Positions 20,932-32,398 of a DNA stretch of 64,000 nt are shown in pieces. The translations under genes and the position numbers were made by a program. Under the pieces are notes generated by a model. That model was not told the DNA's origin, did not search any database, and worked only from the letters and a program-made list of their open reading frames with translations. The first letter of the stretch is position 1. Every line of letters starts with the position of its first letter. The stretch is from Gonocerus acuteangulatus (taxonomy: Eukaryota; Arthropoda; Insecta; Hemiptera; Coreidae): assembly GCA_946811695.1 (NCBI GenBank), contig OX328125.1, forward strand, positions 45,303,845 to 45,367,844. Reading direction: 5' to 3'.

Positions 20932-21470
20932 CGACACTCAGGAACTGCGCTTCCGTGCATATCCCTAGTGCCATTAGTGCAGGAATAGAAACATTTATTA
21001 CTAGGTTTTGATCTTTTGTGAAAAAAAAAAAAAAAATACAATATATAACCAAAATATTTCTCATTTTCTTGCCTTGTTTTTCTAAAATATTCATTTTACT
21101 GCTAAATGCAATTCAAAAAAACAACCAATTAAAAATTGGAGTAATCAGAGACAAAACCCTGTTCAAAAGAACATAACTAACAATTTCGAAGTTTTAAGCA
21201 CTTATTTCTACGATTGACATCGCCCCATCGAATATTACTTCAGCACCTTTCTTGTGGAGGTTATATTAAGCTCTCGATTTGTCGCCTTCGACTTACCACG
21301 ATTCCCTAAGAGATTTCCAGATATTTTAGAAAATTTACGAAGATTCGAAAACTTTTCATGTCTGGTAATACATTTTTTTTTCTAATACTTCCTTAACTCT
21401 AAAGGTAACCAAAATTTAAATATCTTTGATTAGATAAAAGCCAAACTTAAAGGAGCCAAAATTAAAGGAT
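20932..21470 (+). mobile_element. Diverged F-type element, 5' part
   Basis: Starts AAAAAGTTCGACACTCAGGA with GTGCATATCCCTAGTGCCAT after it. Internally it keeps AAGTTTTAAGCACTTATTTC and CGATTGACATCGCC, which are F-type blocks. It runs out before the (TA)n tract and hairpin. It is older than F1-F3. Confidence 0.65.
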
Positions 21471-21531
21471 AGGGATCCTGCTTATTATCTACATGTCTGT
21501 ATTTTACATTGTTTTTGTTTAAATGAGTTCA

Positions 21532-22013
21532 TGGGCGTACATAAGGGGGGGCTGGAGGGACTGCAGCCCCCCGAAATATTGATATGATCGGTAAAATTTT
21601 CATAAAACCCTTAAAAATAAATTAAATAAGATCATTTAGTTCATAAAATATATTCTATTTTGGGTGTAATAGCGTTTAAAAAGGGACCTCCCGTGGTCTA
21701 ATGGCTAGCGCCTTGGATTCATAAGCGGGAGATGGTGGATTCGATTCCCAACCTCTGGCAGGAATTTTATCATCCCACGGCTCGCTGGTAAAATTCCTCG
21801 CTACACCCTGGATGTCGGCGCTAATGACCAAGATGTAGATGCGCCGTAAAAAAAAAAAAAAAAAAAAATAGCGTTGAAGTTGGCTAAAACTCTTCCAAGA
21901 TCTAAATTGTTATCCATTTCCATAAGTATTCCATACACCGGAAATGGACTCAGCCCCCCCCCCCGAAATTTTCCCAGCCCCCTCCGAAATTATTTTCTAT
22001 ATACGCCCATGAA
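21532..22013 (-). mobile_element. Z-type element split by a SINE
   Basis: Left part ATGGGCGTACATAAGG, CTGCAGCCCCCCGAAA, TTAAATAAGATCATTTAGTT, GGGTGTAATAGCG. Right part after the SINE: GTTGAAGTTGGCTAAAACTC, CATACACCGGAAATGG, C run, AAATTATTTTCTATATACGC. This is a complete Z copy with one insertion. Confidence 0.75.
21684..21868 (+). mobile_element. tRNA-derived SINE, family S, complete copy
   Basis: Nine-base target duplications AATAGCGTT flank it (21668-21676 and 21867-21875). The head has A box TGGTCTAATGG (about 21694-21704) and B box GGATTCGATTCC (about 21738-21748), resembling tRNA-Glu. The body holds GCTCGCTGGTAAAATTCC and GGATGTCGGCGCTAATGACC. The tail is GATGCGCCGT plus about 22 A. 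RNA polymerase III would drive it from the internal boxes, and its movement needs a LINE partner. Confidence 0.85.
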
Positions 22014-22189
22014 TGAGTTATAAACATGTGAAACGAATGCTGTGATTTCTTCTTTAAAAAAAAGGCAGTCTTGTAACTGGTCTGTAAGGCAGATCACATA
22101 CTGAACATGTATCAGATATTGTACAGTTATCTGATACATACATAGTTGGGAGAGAATATGGTGAGTACTTCGCTCAGGGCCACCTGATT

Positions 22190-22310
22190 TTAGCACTTTT
22201 CTCCGAAGGAAAGTAGCTATTGAGGTTGGACTCATGACGGAATTTTTGAAAAATTTCTTCAAATCTTTATCGATCCTACCTAGTAGACACCGAGAATGAC
22301 CCCCGTTAAA

Positions 22311-22376
<66 letters not shown>

Positions 22377-22790
22377 CTGTTAACACGATAGCGGCCAGAG
22401 TTTTTGTTTTTTCGTCACGAAACTTGGTATGTAGCATTCAATTAGCAAACGATTGAACGAGTTCGTTAACCACCAAAGTCGGTCCACCGGAAGGGGGGGG
22501 GGGTTACCCCGAACCCAAAACACTAATTTGACTATGTCAGCCGTAATATTTGTTATATTTCAACGAAACTTGGTATTCGTAGTGGTAATATAGAGAGAAA
22601 AGTGAGACATAAAAATGAACTAAATCGGTTCATTAGAAGGGGGGGTTTACTCCGGACCCACAATACCAATTCGCCACTACCAGCCGTGATTTTTGGTATA
22701 TTTCGACGAAACTCGGTATTCGTAGTGGTAATCCACAGTTAAATATGTATTGTAAAAATAAACTAAATCGGTTCATTGCAATCTGCAATT
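22190..22790 (-). mobile_element. Family X element, 3' half (X2)
   Basis: The element 3' end, read on the minus strand, is CTTTCC-TTCGG-AGAAAAG hairpin then TGCTAAAA (TTTTAGCACTTTTCTCCG on the plus strand). It carries (TA)n at 22313-22376, CGAAACTTGGTATGTAGCAT, then two and a bit copies of a unit of about 146 bases containing TTTACTCCGGACCCACAATA and CGAAACTCGGTATTCGTAG. The 5' half is missing. Confidence 0.75.
22313..22376. repeat. (TA)n(TG)n microsatellite in X2
   Basis: TA run passing into TGTGTGTGTG, at the fixed place near the X 3' end. Confidence 0.95.
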
Positions 22791-23946
22791 TTTGAGCTTG
22801 TGATAGTGCGAACAGACAAATGTAAACAATTTTATGTTAAACCGTTTTAGCCTTTTAACTAGATTTATATTTGTATTTAAAGATTATGCATTTGAAAGAT
22901 CTCCATGAATAATCAACTTTCAAAAAATAATCGTAATATCTAGAAACTGTATATCATTCCGTTAAACACTTATATCGATTGAAGTTCATATTATCTGAGG
23001 ATATCAGTGTTATCGTTGCCTATAACAATAAAAAGAAAGAAGGGTCAGACCAGAAATATGTATGTGCTTTAGAAGAAAGACTATTATTACAAATATATTA
23101 TTTACAAACGTTATATAAGTCCTGACCCTTCTATTTTTCGCTAACAGTTTTGCTCTTTGCTAAAAATATTTCAAAGTAATTACTGATTAGATATTCATCG
23201 GGAAATGGACTTGCTGTTATTGACTTTTTTTTCGATCCGTTATCAAAGAAAATAGATCTTACGCAAGTGGAGTTTTTTTTTTAGGTGCATCATCCGAGTC
23301 TAAATTACATAATTGTTATCTCTAGAGTTAATGATTATTTTGGAAGTTGACCCCTGGATAAAATTATATTGATTGCAGAATGGCGATAACGAATAAATAA
23401 ATTTTCATCCAGAGGAAAAAAAATCGTATAATGAATAATTATTTCCAGGGAGCTTATTTATATACTTGAAGATATGTTTGTTACTGACTGACGGAAATTT
23501 GGGTTTAACATCAAGGAAATCTTTTAATGTCTAAGATAAAGGGGACCACTTACACTGTGTGACAGTTTTTACAGAAAAAAAAACTATTATACATCGTTAT
23601 AAAGTGTTGTAAAAATTGTCCTTAGCTTTTGGGAAAAACACATTCTTGTATTATCATTTTACAATCATAGATTTTGTATTGTTCTAAGGAGTCCCTTAAC
23701 TAATATTTGCTCAGGGAGCTATAACTGAGTCTGCTCTGTTAATATAAAATCGTTTAAATTGCTTAAAACAACTTTGTTGTTAGAAATGAGTGATCAATAA
23801 ATATTTTAGATTGTTCCCTTATTGTTTTGATAAGAAAATTTATATTATTAAAATATAAGCTTCTTCCATTTCCTTTTAATTAATGTGGTAAAAAAGTTTC
23901 ATCCAAAAGCTGTTCTTGTCTGATATAATATATGCCATCTACGGTT

Positions 23947-24003
23947 CGTTTGTCATGTGCATTTAATTTTGTGACAAACAAAATTAAATGCACGTGACAA
24001 ACG
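23947..24003. repeat. 24-bp hairpin with one mismatch
   Basis: Arms 23947-23970 and 23980-24003 pair with one mismatch around loop GTGACAAAC. The same nine bases occur again at 23994-24002. A truncated SINE tail starts at the foot of the hairpin. The 22.8-23.9 kb stretch shows nothing else. Confidence 0.75.
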
Positions 24004-24061
24004 GCGCTAATAGCCAAGATTTGTTGATGCGCCGTTGAAAAAAAAAAAAAAAAAAAAAAAA
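24003..24061 (+). mobile_element. 5'-truncated SINE tail, family S
   Basis: GGCGCTAATAGCCAAG, GATGCGCCGT and a poly-A tail of about 25. Only the last 35 bases of the SINE body remain. Confidence 0.65.
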
Positions 24062-24074
24062 TGTGACATAGCTG

Positions 24075-24262
24075 TTTATTTATTTAAATTTTAACGTACA
24101 CTTATACATAAATCGGATTTCTGGGACGGGTTATATACAGGTTACTACCCTTTTCTAGCCAGGATAGGGCTGATATCTTTTCTTTTTTTTCGAAAGTGGG
24201 AATCGAACCCAAAATTCTGGCACGGAAAACTCAAGACCACTACTTGCTTCAACGGTAAATTT
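24075..24262 (-). mobile_element. SINE, family T
   Basis: ATTTAAATTTTAACGTACAC at the tail side, TAGCCAGGATAGGGCTGAT, and AGTGGGAATCGAACCCA, the complement of a tRNA B box. It matches the copies at 6.7 kb and 46.8 kb. Confidence 0.6.
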
Positions 24263-24559
24263 ACTGAAATTGGTACAAATTGAAGTTATAATTACACTAA
24301 GTAGCTCTGTGTATAAAGTATTGTACCTGTTTATAATCTCATTGACAAGGTGCCTTCAAGTTGTCTTGAAATACTCTGCCTACTCCCGCAGTACGCATTC
24401 TCGCCCCATTAAAATTGGGATGTCTTAAGTTACGTTGACAGGGCACGTTATATGTATGAATGCCACAAATTATGTGCAAATTCTGGATTACAATTATTCA
24501 ACTACCCTGCAATCTTTTTGAATTCTCCGCTTAAAATTTCTAGTCAAAACTGGGTGCCA

Positions 24560-25245
24560 AATACATCATGTAAAACATAAATCAATGAAAAATTGAAAAA
24601 CATGAAATGTAACAGATCTCTCAAATGAAAAACTTTTCCAATCGTTTCATTCAGTTATATTTATTGCTTTCGGAATGGACAATGGATACCCACAGTTTCG
24701 CCATTAAAAAATGGATAATTTTTCATTTTTTCACACAAGGTATTTGGAAGTAACAAAACTAGATTCCACATTTTTTTGACAAAAGGGAGCCAATCGTTTA
24801 ATTTAGTCCCTAATAAACCTCCACTTCATTTTCATAGATTTAATGCTTACTAAATGTAGAAGTTTTCCTGTAAGTATTGAATCTGTAGTCCTTTAGAGGG
24901 CCGAGGAAAAAAATCGCGAAAATACTCTTGATAAAAAGAGAAGTGCGTTATTGGACGTCCAGAAAGTATCTTTTAATAATAGTTTTAATGAATTAAATTA
25001 ATGTATTTTTAAAGGAACTTTTGTCTATTTTATGATGGCATAATTAGAATTTAATTATCTCGAATAGTTTTTGAGCAATCCTTTCTTATTCATTAAAAAT
25101 CATGACTACGTTAAAAAAACAGAAAATTGGGCATAGCTCTTTTTCCTTTCGGAATCGGACCATACTTGAAATAAACTTTTTTGTTGGAAATGATGTCTAC
25201 AATCACCTCCTAGAGTTTGGCTACTTAGACCTGAATCAGCCTGTA
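24560..25245 (+). repeat. Family Y repeat, copy 1
   Basis: About 690 bases, running from AATCAATGAAAAATTG to CTGAATCAGCCTGTATA. It recurs inverted at 39483-40170 with few differences. Short phrases include GGTGATTGTAGACAT (minus strand) and CGGAATCGGACCATACTTG. No frame of note, and no clear terminal repeats or target duplication. The class is unknown. Confidence 0.75.
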
Positions 25246-25246
25246 T

Positions 25247-25314
<68 letters not shown>

Positions 25315-25490
25315 TTACTTAAATCAAAATTAATCTTACTCTATCTATAGTGTCATAAGTGTTCGTCATATCTCTTTACAGCCTTGAAGAAGGCTTGCAT
25401 ATCAAGCCGAAACGTTGGCAAAAGAAAACCTCATTTTAGCTATAAAATGTAGTTTTTATTCAATCGCATGACCGAACCCTGATGATAACA
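25242..25490 (+). mobile_element. Penelope-like fragment with decayed hammerhead
   Basis: (TA)n at 25242-25311, then CAGCCTTGAAGAAGGCTTGC, CAAGCCGAAACGTTGGC, and ATGACCGAACCCTGATG at the end. This is the same order as in the F2 insertion (microsatellite, hammerhead, AC-CGAACC end). It has no coding sequence. Confidence 0.55.
25381..25419 (+). ncRNA. Hammerhead-like motif with broken core
   Basis: Stem II (GGCTTG/CAAGCC) and GAAACGTTGGC are kept, but the first core box reads CTTGAAGA instead of CTGANGA. By known hammerhead requirements it should be inactive. Confidence 0.5.
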
Positions 25491-25867
25491 CCTTCAAAGT
25501 ATTTTTCATCTCCCTAAAATACTTGAACCAATGCTAGAACCCTACGTAGTAATCATTCGAGGGGGGTATGTGTATAACCTGTTTATAAAAGCTAATTGAA
25601 CTGGTGCTTAGAAAACGTCACTGATTCGACGTAACAAATCAAGTGATAAATAGTAAGAGATAACAGTTATCAACTGGAAAATAGAGTTATCAGAAGTGGA
25701 ATGGGCCTGTTCGGGGCATCTTACTTCTATCTACTGTAATTTTCGTGTCGAAAGTGTTGCAGGTTTTTTATAAGGTATTCGTGGGTCAATGCTCTGAGTC
25801 TTATTCTTAGTTATCTTGATAAAAGTTCGTCTCTTCGGGAGTGTCGTTGAGCTTTTTTTTTTTTTAT

Positions 25868-26128
25868 ACTATTAGCACTTTCTGAACGCATGTTGTCATA
25901 AAAGAATATTTCAAATCTTTCTTCATCAATCCTCCTTACTAGATACCGATAATTACCCCAGTTGATAAACAAACATATATGCATGTATTTATATGTATCT
26001 GTATTTTAAAAACAATTGCGTCGAAAGGTTTTGATTTTCGTCCTGAGACATGGTATATTGTCGTCCCATAACAAACTCCGTCAACCAGAAAAAAACGCAA
26101 TCGGTATAAGTTGGGGTTTACTTTTTCT
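25868..26128 (-). mobile_element. Diverged X-type 3' part
   Basis: TATTAGCACTTTCTGAACGC resembles the X 3' end. It is followed by TTCAAATCTTTCTTCATCAA, TACTAGATACCGATAATTACC, a TATATG tract, and CGTCCTGAGACATGGTATAT, in the same order as in X1 and X2. It is much more diverged and lacks the hairpin. Confidence 0.5.
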
Positions 26129-26374
26129 TTTTTTTTTTTTTTTTTTTTTTTAAATCCTTGTTTAGTATTGGTTCCCGCCTCATCCTTATGTTATATTTGT
26201 AATATGTTGTTTATATGAAGTTAAATCTTATATTGAGTTAAATAATTATTTTATTTTATATTGAGTTAATTAATTAAACTGTGTGATAATACGTATGTGA
26301 TGTATACGGAATGTTGCATTAGATGTTATAATTTCAATATTGTTATTGTATATATGTTATGGTTATATTGGGTG

Positions 26375-26420
26375 AGTCGCCTTTGTTGCGAGAGCTCAAT
26401 AATAAATAAATAATAAAAAA
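26375..26420 (+). mobile_element. Possible non-LTR 3' tail
   Basis: GAGTCGCCTTTGTTGCGAGAGC followed by AATAATAAATAAATAATAAA looks like the 3' end of a non-LTR retrotransposon with an AATA-type tail. A similar tail is at about 39254-39297. A long T run at 26130-26152 precedes the block. Confidence 0.4.
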
Positions 26421-26439
26421 AAAAATAAATAATCTTCTT

Positions 26440-26900
26440 TTCTAATTATTGGTCATTTTCACGCGGATGAACATGCAAAACTTGCTTCTGAAAGCCACCC
26501 GAACGATCAATACGTACTAACTGTTAAAGACCTTCAAATAAAAATTACAGAAGCTATCCTGAATAGGTGGCCTGCCATGTGGTATTGCACTGAAGATAAC
26601 AAGGGAAATTAAGAGCATTTTACGACCCTACTCGTCAAGAGAACAAATAAAAATATATGTCGAAGTTGTAGTAAAAAGACTAAGAATCGGACATAAACGA
26701 CTCTATCACTCACACCTATTTACAAAACATGACAAGCCAAGTTGTAAGAGGTTCCTTTAACAGTGAAACACCTACTGTTTTATCAGACTGCATGAAAAGA
26801 GTCACTCTACAAGCACCACGGGACCTAAGTGAGCTGTTATGAGATAGTAGCCCTTATATTGCTACCATACTGACTTACCTACAGACTAAGAATACGCTCA
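26440..26900 (+). pseudogene. Non-LTR retrotransposon relic: RNase H end and tail
   Basis: Frames in series match the end of an RNase H domain and its tail in jockey/I-like elements. HADEHAKLASESHPNDQYV (about 26458-26515, the 'GNExAD' region) leads to EAILNRWPAMWY. RLRIGHKRLYHSHLFTKHD (about 26679-26735) is the characteristic 'RLRIGHTxLTH' tail. LSD...LQAPRDLSELL follows. Stops and shifts separate the pieces, and the reverse transcriptase is absent. It lies just after a LINE-like tail that belongs to a different insertion. Confidence 0.6.
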
Positions 26901-28242
26901 ATGGAATATAGTAACATTATTAATAACCCACGATTTTAATTCCTAACAAAATTTCTGAGCTTACAATAATTGTCGTCCGATACATTTATTTTTAAGTTAT
27001 TTTTTATTTAGGTACTTTTTTTTATGTATTTTTATTTTTTTATTAATTATTCCTTTTTTCATTTTTAATTATTTTATTTTATTCATATATATATATATAT
27101 ATATATTAATTTTCAATTTTCTTTTTTTCTTGATTAATAAATTTAATAGAAGGCTTTTCTCTTTCAGTAAATGAATGAAAATATTTCAATTTTGCTTATT
27201 CATTTCAAAAATTTTTAGTTTAAATATTATATTCCAGCATTCTTATTTACTAAATTTTATTTATTTTTTCACATAATAAAATGTATAAAATCATAATTAT
27301 TAAATGACCTCCTGCCTCCCTGGTTATTGATGTTAAAAATTCAATCTACATGATTTTTGGTAATTAAAACAACCAAGAAAAAAAATTCTTATTTTTTTTT
27401 TTGTGGGATATGATAATAAATTTGTTTTTTTGTCAGAAATAAAGCTTGAAATAGGGCAGAATGGGTTTCTCATCGTCATATCATTTAACCTGTGACCACT
27501 TGGGAAAAAAATGAAAACGTGATTTGCTTTCTTCATGTCGTTCCCGTGATAGAATCCTTTGTTATAATAAAATGCTATTATTAAATGGAAAAACAAGGTC
27601 ACTAAAGGTCGGTCAATTTTTTTAAGGTTCTTTATTTGTTTTATGAAAGATAAATTTCCTCAATAATCGGAGGGGTATTTCTGGACGTGTGATTTAATAA
27701 ATTATTACAGCTAAGATAGTTTATTGTCAATTATCTTTCTTTTTTTTATGATGATTTTATAAAGTGTCTTTAAAGGCTTAAGGTGGGCCATCCATTTTTA
27801 TTCCTCCTTTGGTTTAAAATCATCATATTTTCAAAAATTCTGCCAATCTACGTTCCATCGGATTGTGCTAAATGCCTTATCTCCTTCTTGAAATGATTTT
27901 CAACATTGAACCTTACCTGCCGATTGATCTTCGGCCTATTTTTTTTTAATATTAAAACATGTAGGTAAGTAATATATTTTATCTTGAGTGCGTTACTTTC
28001 CTCATTGTCCAATCATCTACCTGTTGATAAAGATTCTTTTTGAATGACCTATAAAATAGAAATATTATTTTGCCTGGTCAAGAGCTTATTTATGATTTTA
28101 ATGTTTATTTATTATATCCATGAAGTACATTTTACCTCAAGATCGCTTCAAAGTTCAATTTAGAAAATAAAATAATTCTCATCCCGTCTACATATCGATC
28201 AATACATGAAGATATTTTTTTTGCTTTGTAAAAATGGTAAAT

Positions 28243-28274
<32 letters not shown>

Positions 28275-28620
28275 CATAAGAATCTATCTAATCTGTATTC
28301 TTTTAAAACAATCGGAGATCAGGTCTGAAGTTTAAATAAAAATAGGCTGATATTTTTTGATAATTAATAATAATAAAATTAATATAAAACCGATATTTAT
28401 TATTGCTGATTTGGTAATAAGTATAGACCTGCGAAAACATGATCTGGAAACAGGGAATACGATTCATCCCGTATGTGTGTGTGAATATATACACAGTGAA
28501 TTACTTTTATAAGGTTATCCATGGGACTCGTACATTTTAGCATAAATATACTTTAGCAATGACTAAACTGAAAAAAATAGTTACAAAAAAATCCAGCGGA
28601 CACTTTTTTGTTCGCGCTGG
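26900..28620. other. AT-rich stretch with no recognised feature
   Basis: Very AT-rich DNA with short TA tracts (27085-27107), T runs (28246-28275) and no credible gene, splice pair or repeat that I could match elsewhere in the window. Confidence 0.5.
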
Positions 28621-28736
28621 CGAGGTGGCCATGTACAAAAAAGTCCGACTCGCAGGAACTGCCTCATCTTAGCGCGGTTCCGTTCTTATCCCTAGTCTAA
28701 TTTCGAAAGATTAAAATAGAAGCAGTTATTATTTTG

Positions 28737-28882
28737 TTGAGAGGAGATCGTTGACCGTTGATGATGCAAGGTAGGGATTGTCCGGGTTCGGTCACTGCTA
28801 CTTAATAATACATACCCCATATGTGTATGTATGTGGGTATATATATGTACATATGTGTGCATGTATATGTGTGTGTATATGC

Positions 28883-28915
<33 letters not shown>

Positions 28916-28916
28916 A

Positions 28917-28958
<42 letters not shown>

Positions 28959-29105
28959 AGGTATATTTACATAGATATGTGCATATATTAGTGTTAAATA
29001 TGTCCTACTTGTATTTACAGCCCTGATGAAGGCTTGAAGTTCAAGCCGAAACGTCGGCACAATAAAACCATTTTTACGATAAAAGTAGCAGTGACCGAAC
29101 CCCGA
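28737..29105 (+). mobile_element. Penelope-like insertion inside F3
   Basis: Same target duplication (28723-28736 and 29106-29119) and same inner inverted repeats as the F2 copy. The internal TATG/TA tract (28826-28955) is longer by about 50 bases, which accounts for the length difference. Confidence 0.75.
29021..29057 (+). ncRNA. Hammerhead ribozyme motif lacking stem III
   Basis: Identical to the F2 motif: CTGATGA at 29023-29029, stem II GGCTTG/CAAGCC, GAAACGTCGGC ending at 29057. Confidence 0.75.
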
Positions 29106-30238
29106 CAGTTATTATTTTGGTTCCACCAGTCTTGAAAGGTAGGATTTACAATCTTACCTGGAAGGGTCGGCAACACTAGAAACTTTCCCGCTAGTTACAA
29201 GGTCTTGGAATCTTGGAACTCTATATTTCTAACAATAAATTGTTTTTGTTATTTTACTAAACCTGTTTTATTTTCGAATACATTATCCAACTATAAGCAA
29301 TTAAAAAATAACAAGGAATAAAAAACAGACAAAAAGAACAGTTCGAATAAGCGAAATCAATTACTTTAAAGCTTTAAGCTCTTATTTCTCCTATTGTCAT
29401 CGCCTAATCAAAACTTTCATTAGAACTTTTTATGTAGAGCATTTAATAAGCTTTCTAATGGTATTCTTCCGTTTACCAAGATTTTCAACCGTTTTCGAGA
29501 TATTAATGAAAGTTCCCAAAATTTACATTATTTCTAGCAACAGAAAATTGGTCTCATTTTTCATATCCTGTTTTACACACAAAATTTTCCCAACATAAGA
29601 AATTAAAAAAATAAAAAGCAATAAAAAACAAAGGGAAAGAGACAAAAATTACTCCGATTGACATAACCTAATCAAAAATAGTTTTAGAATATTTTTTGTA
29701 GAGAATTTAGAAAGCTTTCAAATAGTTTCTATCCACTTACCACGATTTCCCAACCGTGTTCGAGATATTAATGAAAGTATACGAAGATCCCAAAACTTTT
29801 CATGTCTGTTCATAAAATATTTTATTCTAACCCTTCCTTAACTCCAAACGTAACAAAACTTTCAACATATTAGTTTTAATGAAAGTAAAACATGCAAATA
29901 ATGTTTCAACTGAATCCCGTAATTCTAAGTACCCAAACCAAAAACGGTATTCAAAAACTATTTTTCCAATTTTCTCGAAAACGGTTAAAGCTATCGCCTT
30001 GAAAATGGTTCCATTCGTTTTCCTAGCCCAAGAAGCCTATAAAAAGAGTACTTACAAGCTTATGAACTCAAAAACGTAAGCGTTACAATTTTTTTTGCGC
30101 GAATTTCGCCCCAAACGCCATCTTCCAGTGGGCGGATTTTGCTGGTTAACGAACTTGACCTTTCAAATTGGACGACAGATTTTTGTACCAAATTTCATCA
30201 AAATCGGACCATCAGGGAAGCCAGAAATGAGCGAAGAG

Positions 30239-30242
<4 letters not shown>

Positions 30243-30292
<50 letters not shown>
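30243..30292. repeat. (TA)n tract of F3
   Basis: Pure TA run followed by ACACAAATTTGAACCACCG. Confidence 0.95.
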
Positions 30293-30295
<3 letters not shown>

Positions 30296-30718
30296 AATTT
30301 GAACCACCGTTATTTTCGGTCTCTAGGGGTTCTGAAACGCGAAATCTTCTTGTCGGCACTTCCGCATTGTTTCATTGTATTAACCTTATAAGCGGGGTTC
30401 CTCCCTATGGGGGAGGGAGGAACCGCGCTAAAAGAAGACTGTATGTTGTACAGTACATTACGTTCCTGAATTTGAGCTGAAGGCTCTAAACGAAATTATT
30501 TTTATCATTATAAGCAATCATCACTATACACAGAAGAGATGAAATGTACATCCTCAGTTTTTTCATTGTTTATGCATATATTTTTTAAGTTTATGAAAAC
30601 CAAATAAACTTTATTTACAATTTGTAAAATTGGTAGAGTAGATTATTGAATCTATCTATTTAGTTTATTGTGTGTATTTTATGATGAACTCCTTTCATGG
30701 CTTACATTACTACTGATA

Positions 30719-31339
30719 TTTAAGTACAGATGGAATGGTTGGGATTCGGCTAAATAAACCTCAATATGATTTTGTTTTAAAAAAATCTATATTTCGGACG
30801 TTTCGGCTACTCATTGGTAGCCTTCGTCAGCTAAAATGACAAAAAAAAGAAATTAATACAGGAACAATCAAGAAAAATTTATAATTGTGATAGGTAACAG
30901 AACTATAGATACAGTTTAACTTATAACAGAACATATCGTCTTAAAATTCTTAGAATGAGTAGAATGAAAAAGAAAATAGGTACAGTAATTGATTTTAATA
31001 GTAATTAGTAACATTAATTGATTTTACAAAGAAATAAGAGAACTATATACCAATGACAAATATAGTAGCTAATAGTAACATTAATTAATTTTACAAAGAA
31101 ATAAGATACTACATACCAATGGCAATGCCGAGCGGCAGAGGAAGACCAAGGTTGGCAATTAAGTAACCATTGTGAAAGTGTCTAAGGAAAAAAGGAATCT
31201 GCAAGGGGTATATGTAACTGGAAACAGCAAAAGGTGGGGGAAAACGGGCGGTAGGATCAAACAGATGTTTATGACATTTTATGACAGGAAAGGAGAAAAA
31301 GGTGTTAATGGAAGGATACACAAGGGGCAAGGTAAAAAT
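30719..31339 (-). mobile_element. 3' UTR of the minus-strand Penelope-like element
   Basis: Downstream (leftward) of the GIY-YIG frame. It contains repeated AATTAATTTTACAAAGAAATAAG-like segments (31010-31110), the hammerhead at 30792-30832, and ends around AGCCGAATCCC. A second copy of this region lies on the plus strand at 37385-37855. Confidence 0.65.
30792..30832 (-). ncRNA. Hammerhead ribozyme motif lacking stem III
   Basis: Minus strand: AGCTGACGA, stem II GGCTAC/GTAGCC with loop CAATGA, GAAACGTCCG. CTGACGA fits the CUGANGA core consensus. Stem I would be weak. It sits in the 3' region of a GIY-YIG-encoding Penelope-like copy, which independently supports the link between this motif and Penelope-like elements in this genome. 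Confidence 0.7.
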
Positions 31340-31342
31340 CTA

Positions 31343-31760
31343 GGTAGGTGGTCGGGCGAGTATTTGGAAAATATTAGCGTACATAGGAGAAATGCCTTGT
31401 TGGTCAGTTTTGTAATTTATATTGTTTTTGTTTAAGTTTATGTGTACACATTCCGAGATCTGTAGTCTTTTTTTGTTACGTTGTGTAGAAAGAATTTTCG
31501 TGTCGTCGAAGTTAAAAGTGTGTTTTTGTGTAATGGCGTGTTTTGCAAGTGCAGATTTATCTATTTCTTTATTAGTGATGGTTCGTTTATGTTGTGTAAG
31601 ACGTGAGTGAATGTCATTTATGGTTTCTCCTATGTATACACCATTACAGGAAGGGGTTTGGCAAGGGACTTGGTAAACACATCGGGTTGTATGTTCAAAA
31701 GGGATGGGATCTTTGAGTTTGGTATAGAGGGTTTTGAGTTTGTTGGTAGTTTTCAAACCA
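31343..31760 (-). CDS. GIY-YIG endonuclease domain of a Penelope-like retroelement (5'-truncated)
   Basis: The open frame (minus strand) encodes a C-terminal GIY-YIG endonuclease, which nicks target DNA for insertion. It begins in the linker (GLKTTNKLKTLYTKLKDP). The cysteine group CVYQVPCQTPSC precedes VYIGET (the YIG part), then HSRLTQHKR with the expected Arg, SALAKHAI, and QISECVHI holding the expected catalytic Glu. It ends at a normal stop after ILARPPT. The reverse transcriptase is missing. The open frame can be extended upstream to 31861, but that part is antisense to the adjoining plus-strand copy and is not part of the protein. The domain looks intact; expression is unlikely. Confidence 0.8.
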
Positions 31761-32398
31761 ACAGTCGAAATAGAACAGGACAGACAGCTCCCATACTTGG
31801 ACATCTTACTAATTAGACAGACTGACGGTACTATTATTACTGACTGGTACACAAAACCCACATACTCGGGACGGTTACTTAATTTTCATTCATCCCATCC
31901 TTACCACCTCAAGATTAATGTAGCCAGAAATCTCCTTCGCCGAGTCCTCTCCCTATCCCATGCTTCCTTCCACAATAAAAATATTAATATCGCCTCAGAT
32001 ATATTGGCACGCAACCAATTTCCCCCCAACCTCATAAAATCCCTTGTTAAAAAAGTAAAATCCCAACCTTCCAGCACTATCTCTCCCAATTCTTCCCTAA
32101 CTCCCAGTTCCCAAATGTTCCGATCTCTACCATTTACACCTGGACTGACTGATAAACTTACAAAGACAATTAAAAAATCCTACCCTTCCCTAAACTTTGG
32201 TTTGAAAACTACCAACAAACTCAAAACCCTCTATACCAAACTCAAAGATCCCATCCCTTTTGAACATACAACCCGATGTGTTTACCAAGTCCCTTGCCAA
32301 ACCCCTTCCTGTAATGGTGTATACATAGGAGAAACCATAAATGACATTCACTCACGTCTTACACAACATAAACGAACCATCACTAATAAAGAAATAGA
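31566..32398. repeat. Inverted repeat formed by the two Penelope copies
   Basis: 31566-31760 and 32203-32398 appear identical and inverted over about 195 bases, spanning the linker and the GIY-YIG start. The spacer holds the plus copy's reverse transcriptase end. Confidence 0.8.

Larger units (their letters stand above)
28636..30431 (+). mobile_element. Family F element, copy F3, with Penelope insertion
   Basis: Complete: AAAAAAGTCCGACTCGCAGG, TTAGCGCGGTTCC, the Penelope-like insertion, internal F blocks, (TA)n at 30243-30292, hairpin, GCGCTAAAAG. Very similar to F2, with one internal deletion near 29650 that removes part of the second block. The insertion is at the same base as in F2. Confidence 0.85.

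Noticed and set aside
21690..21760. tRNA genes (also at 4840, 6750, 18130, 46740, 46930, 53400)
   Set aside because: A and B boxes are present but the cloverleaf is broken, the same body and tail follow in several copies, and target duplications flank one; these are SINEs.
31760..31861. N-terminal extension of the minus-strand GIY-YIG frame
   Set aside because: It is the reverse complement of the plus copy's reverse transcriptase end, so the open frame crosses the head-to-head junction by chance.
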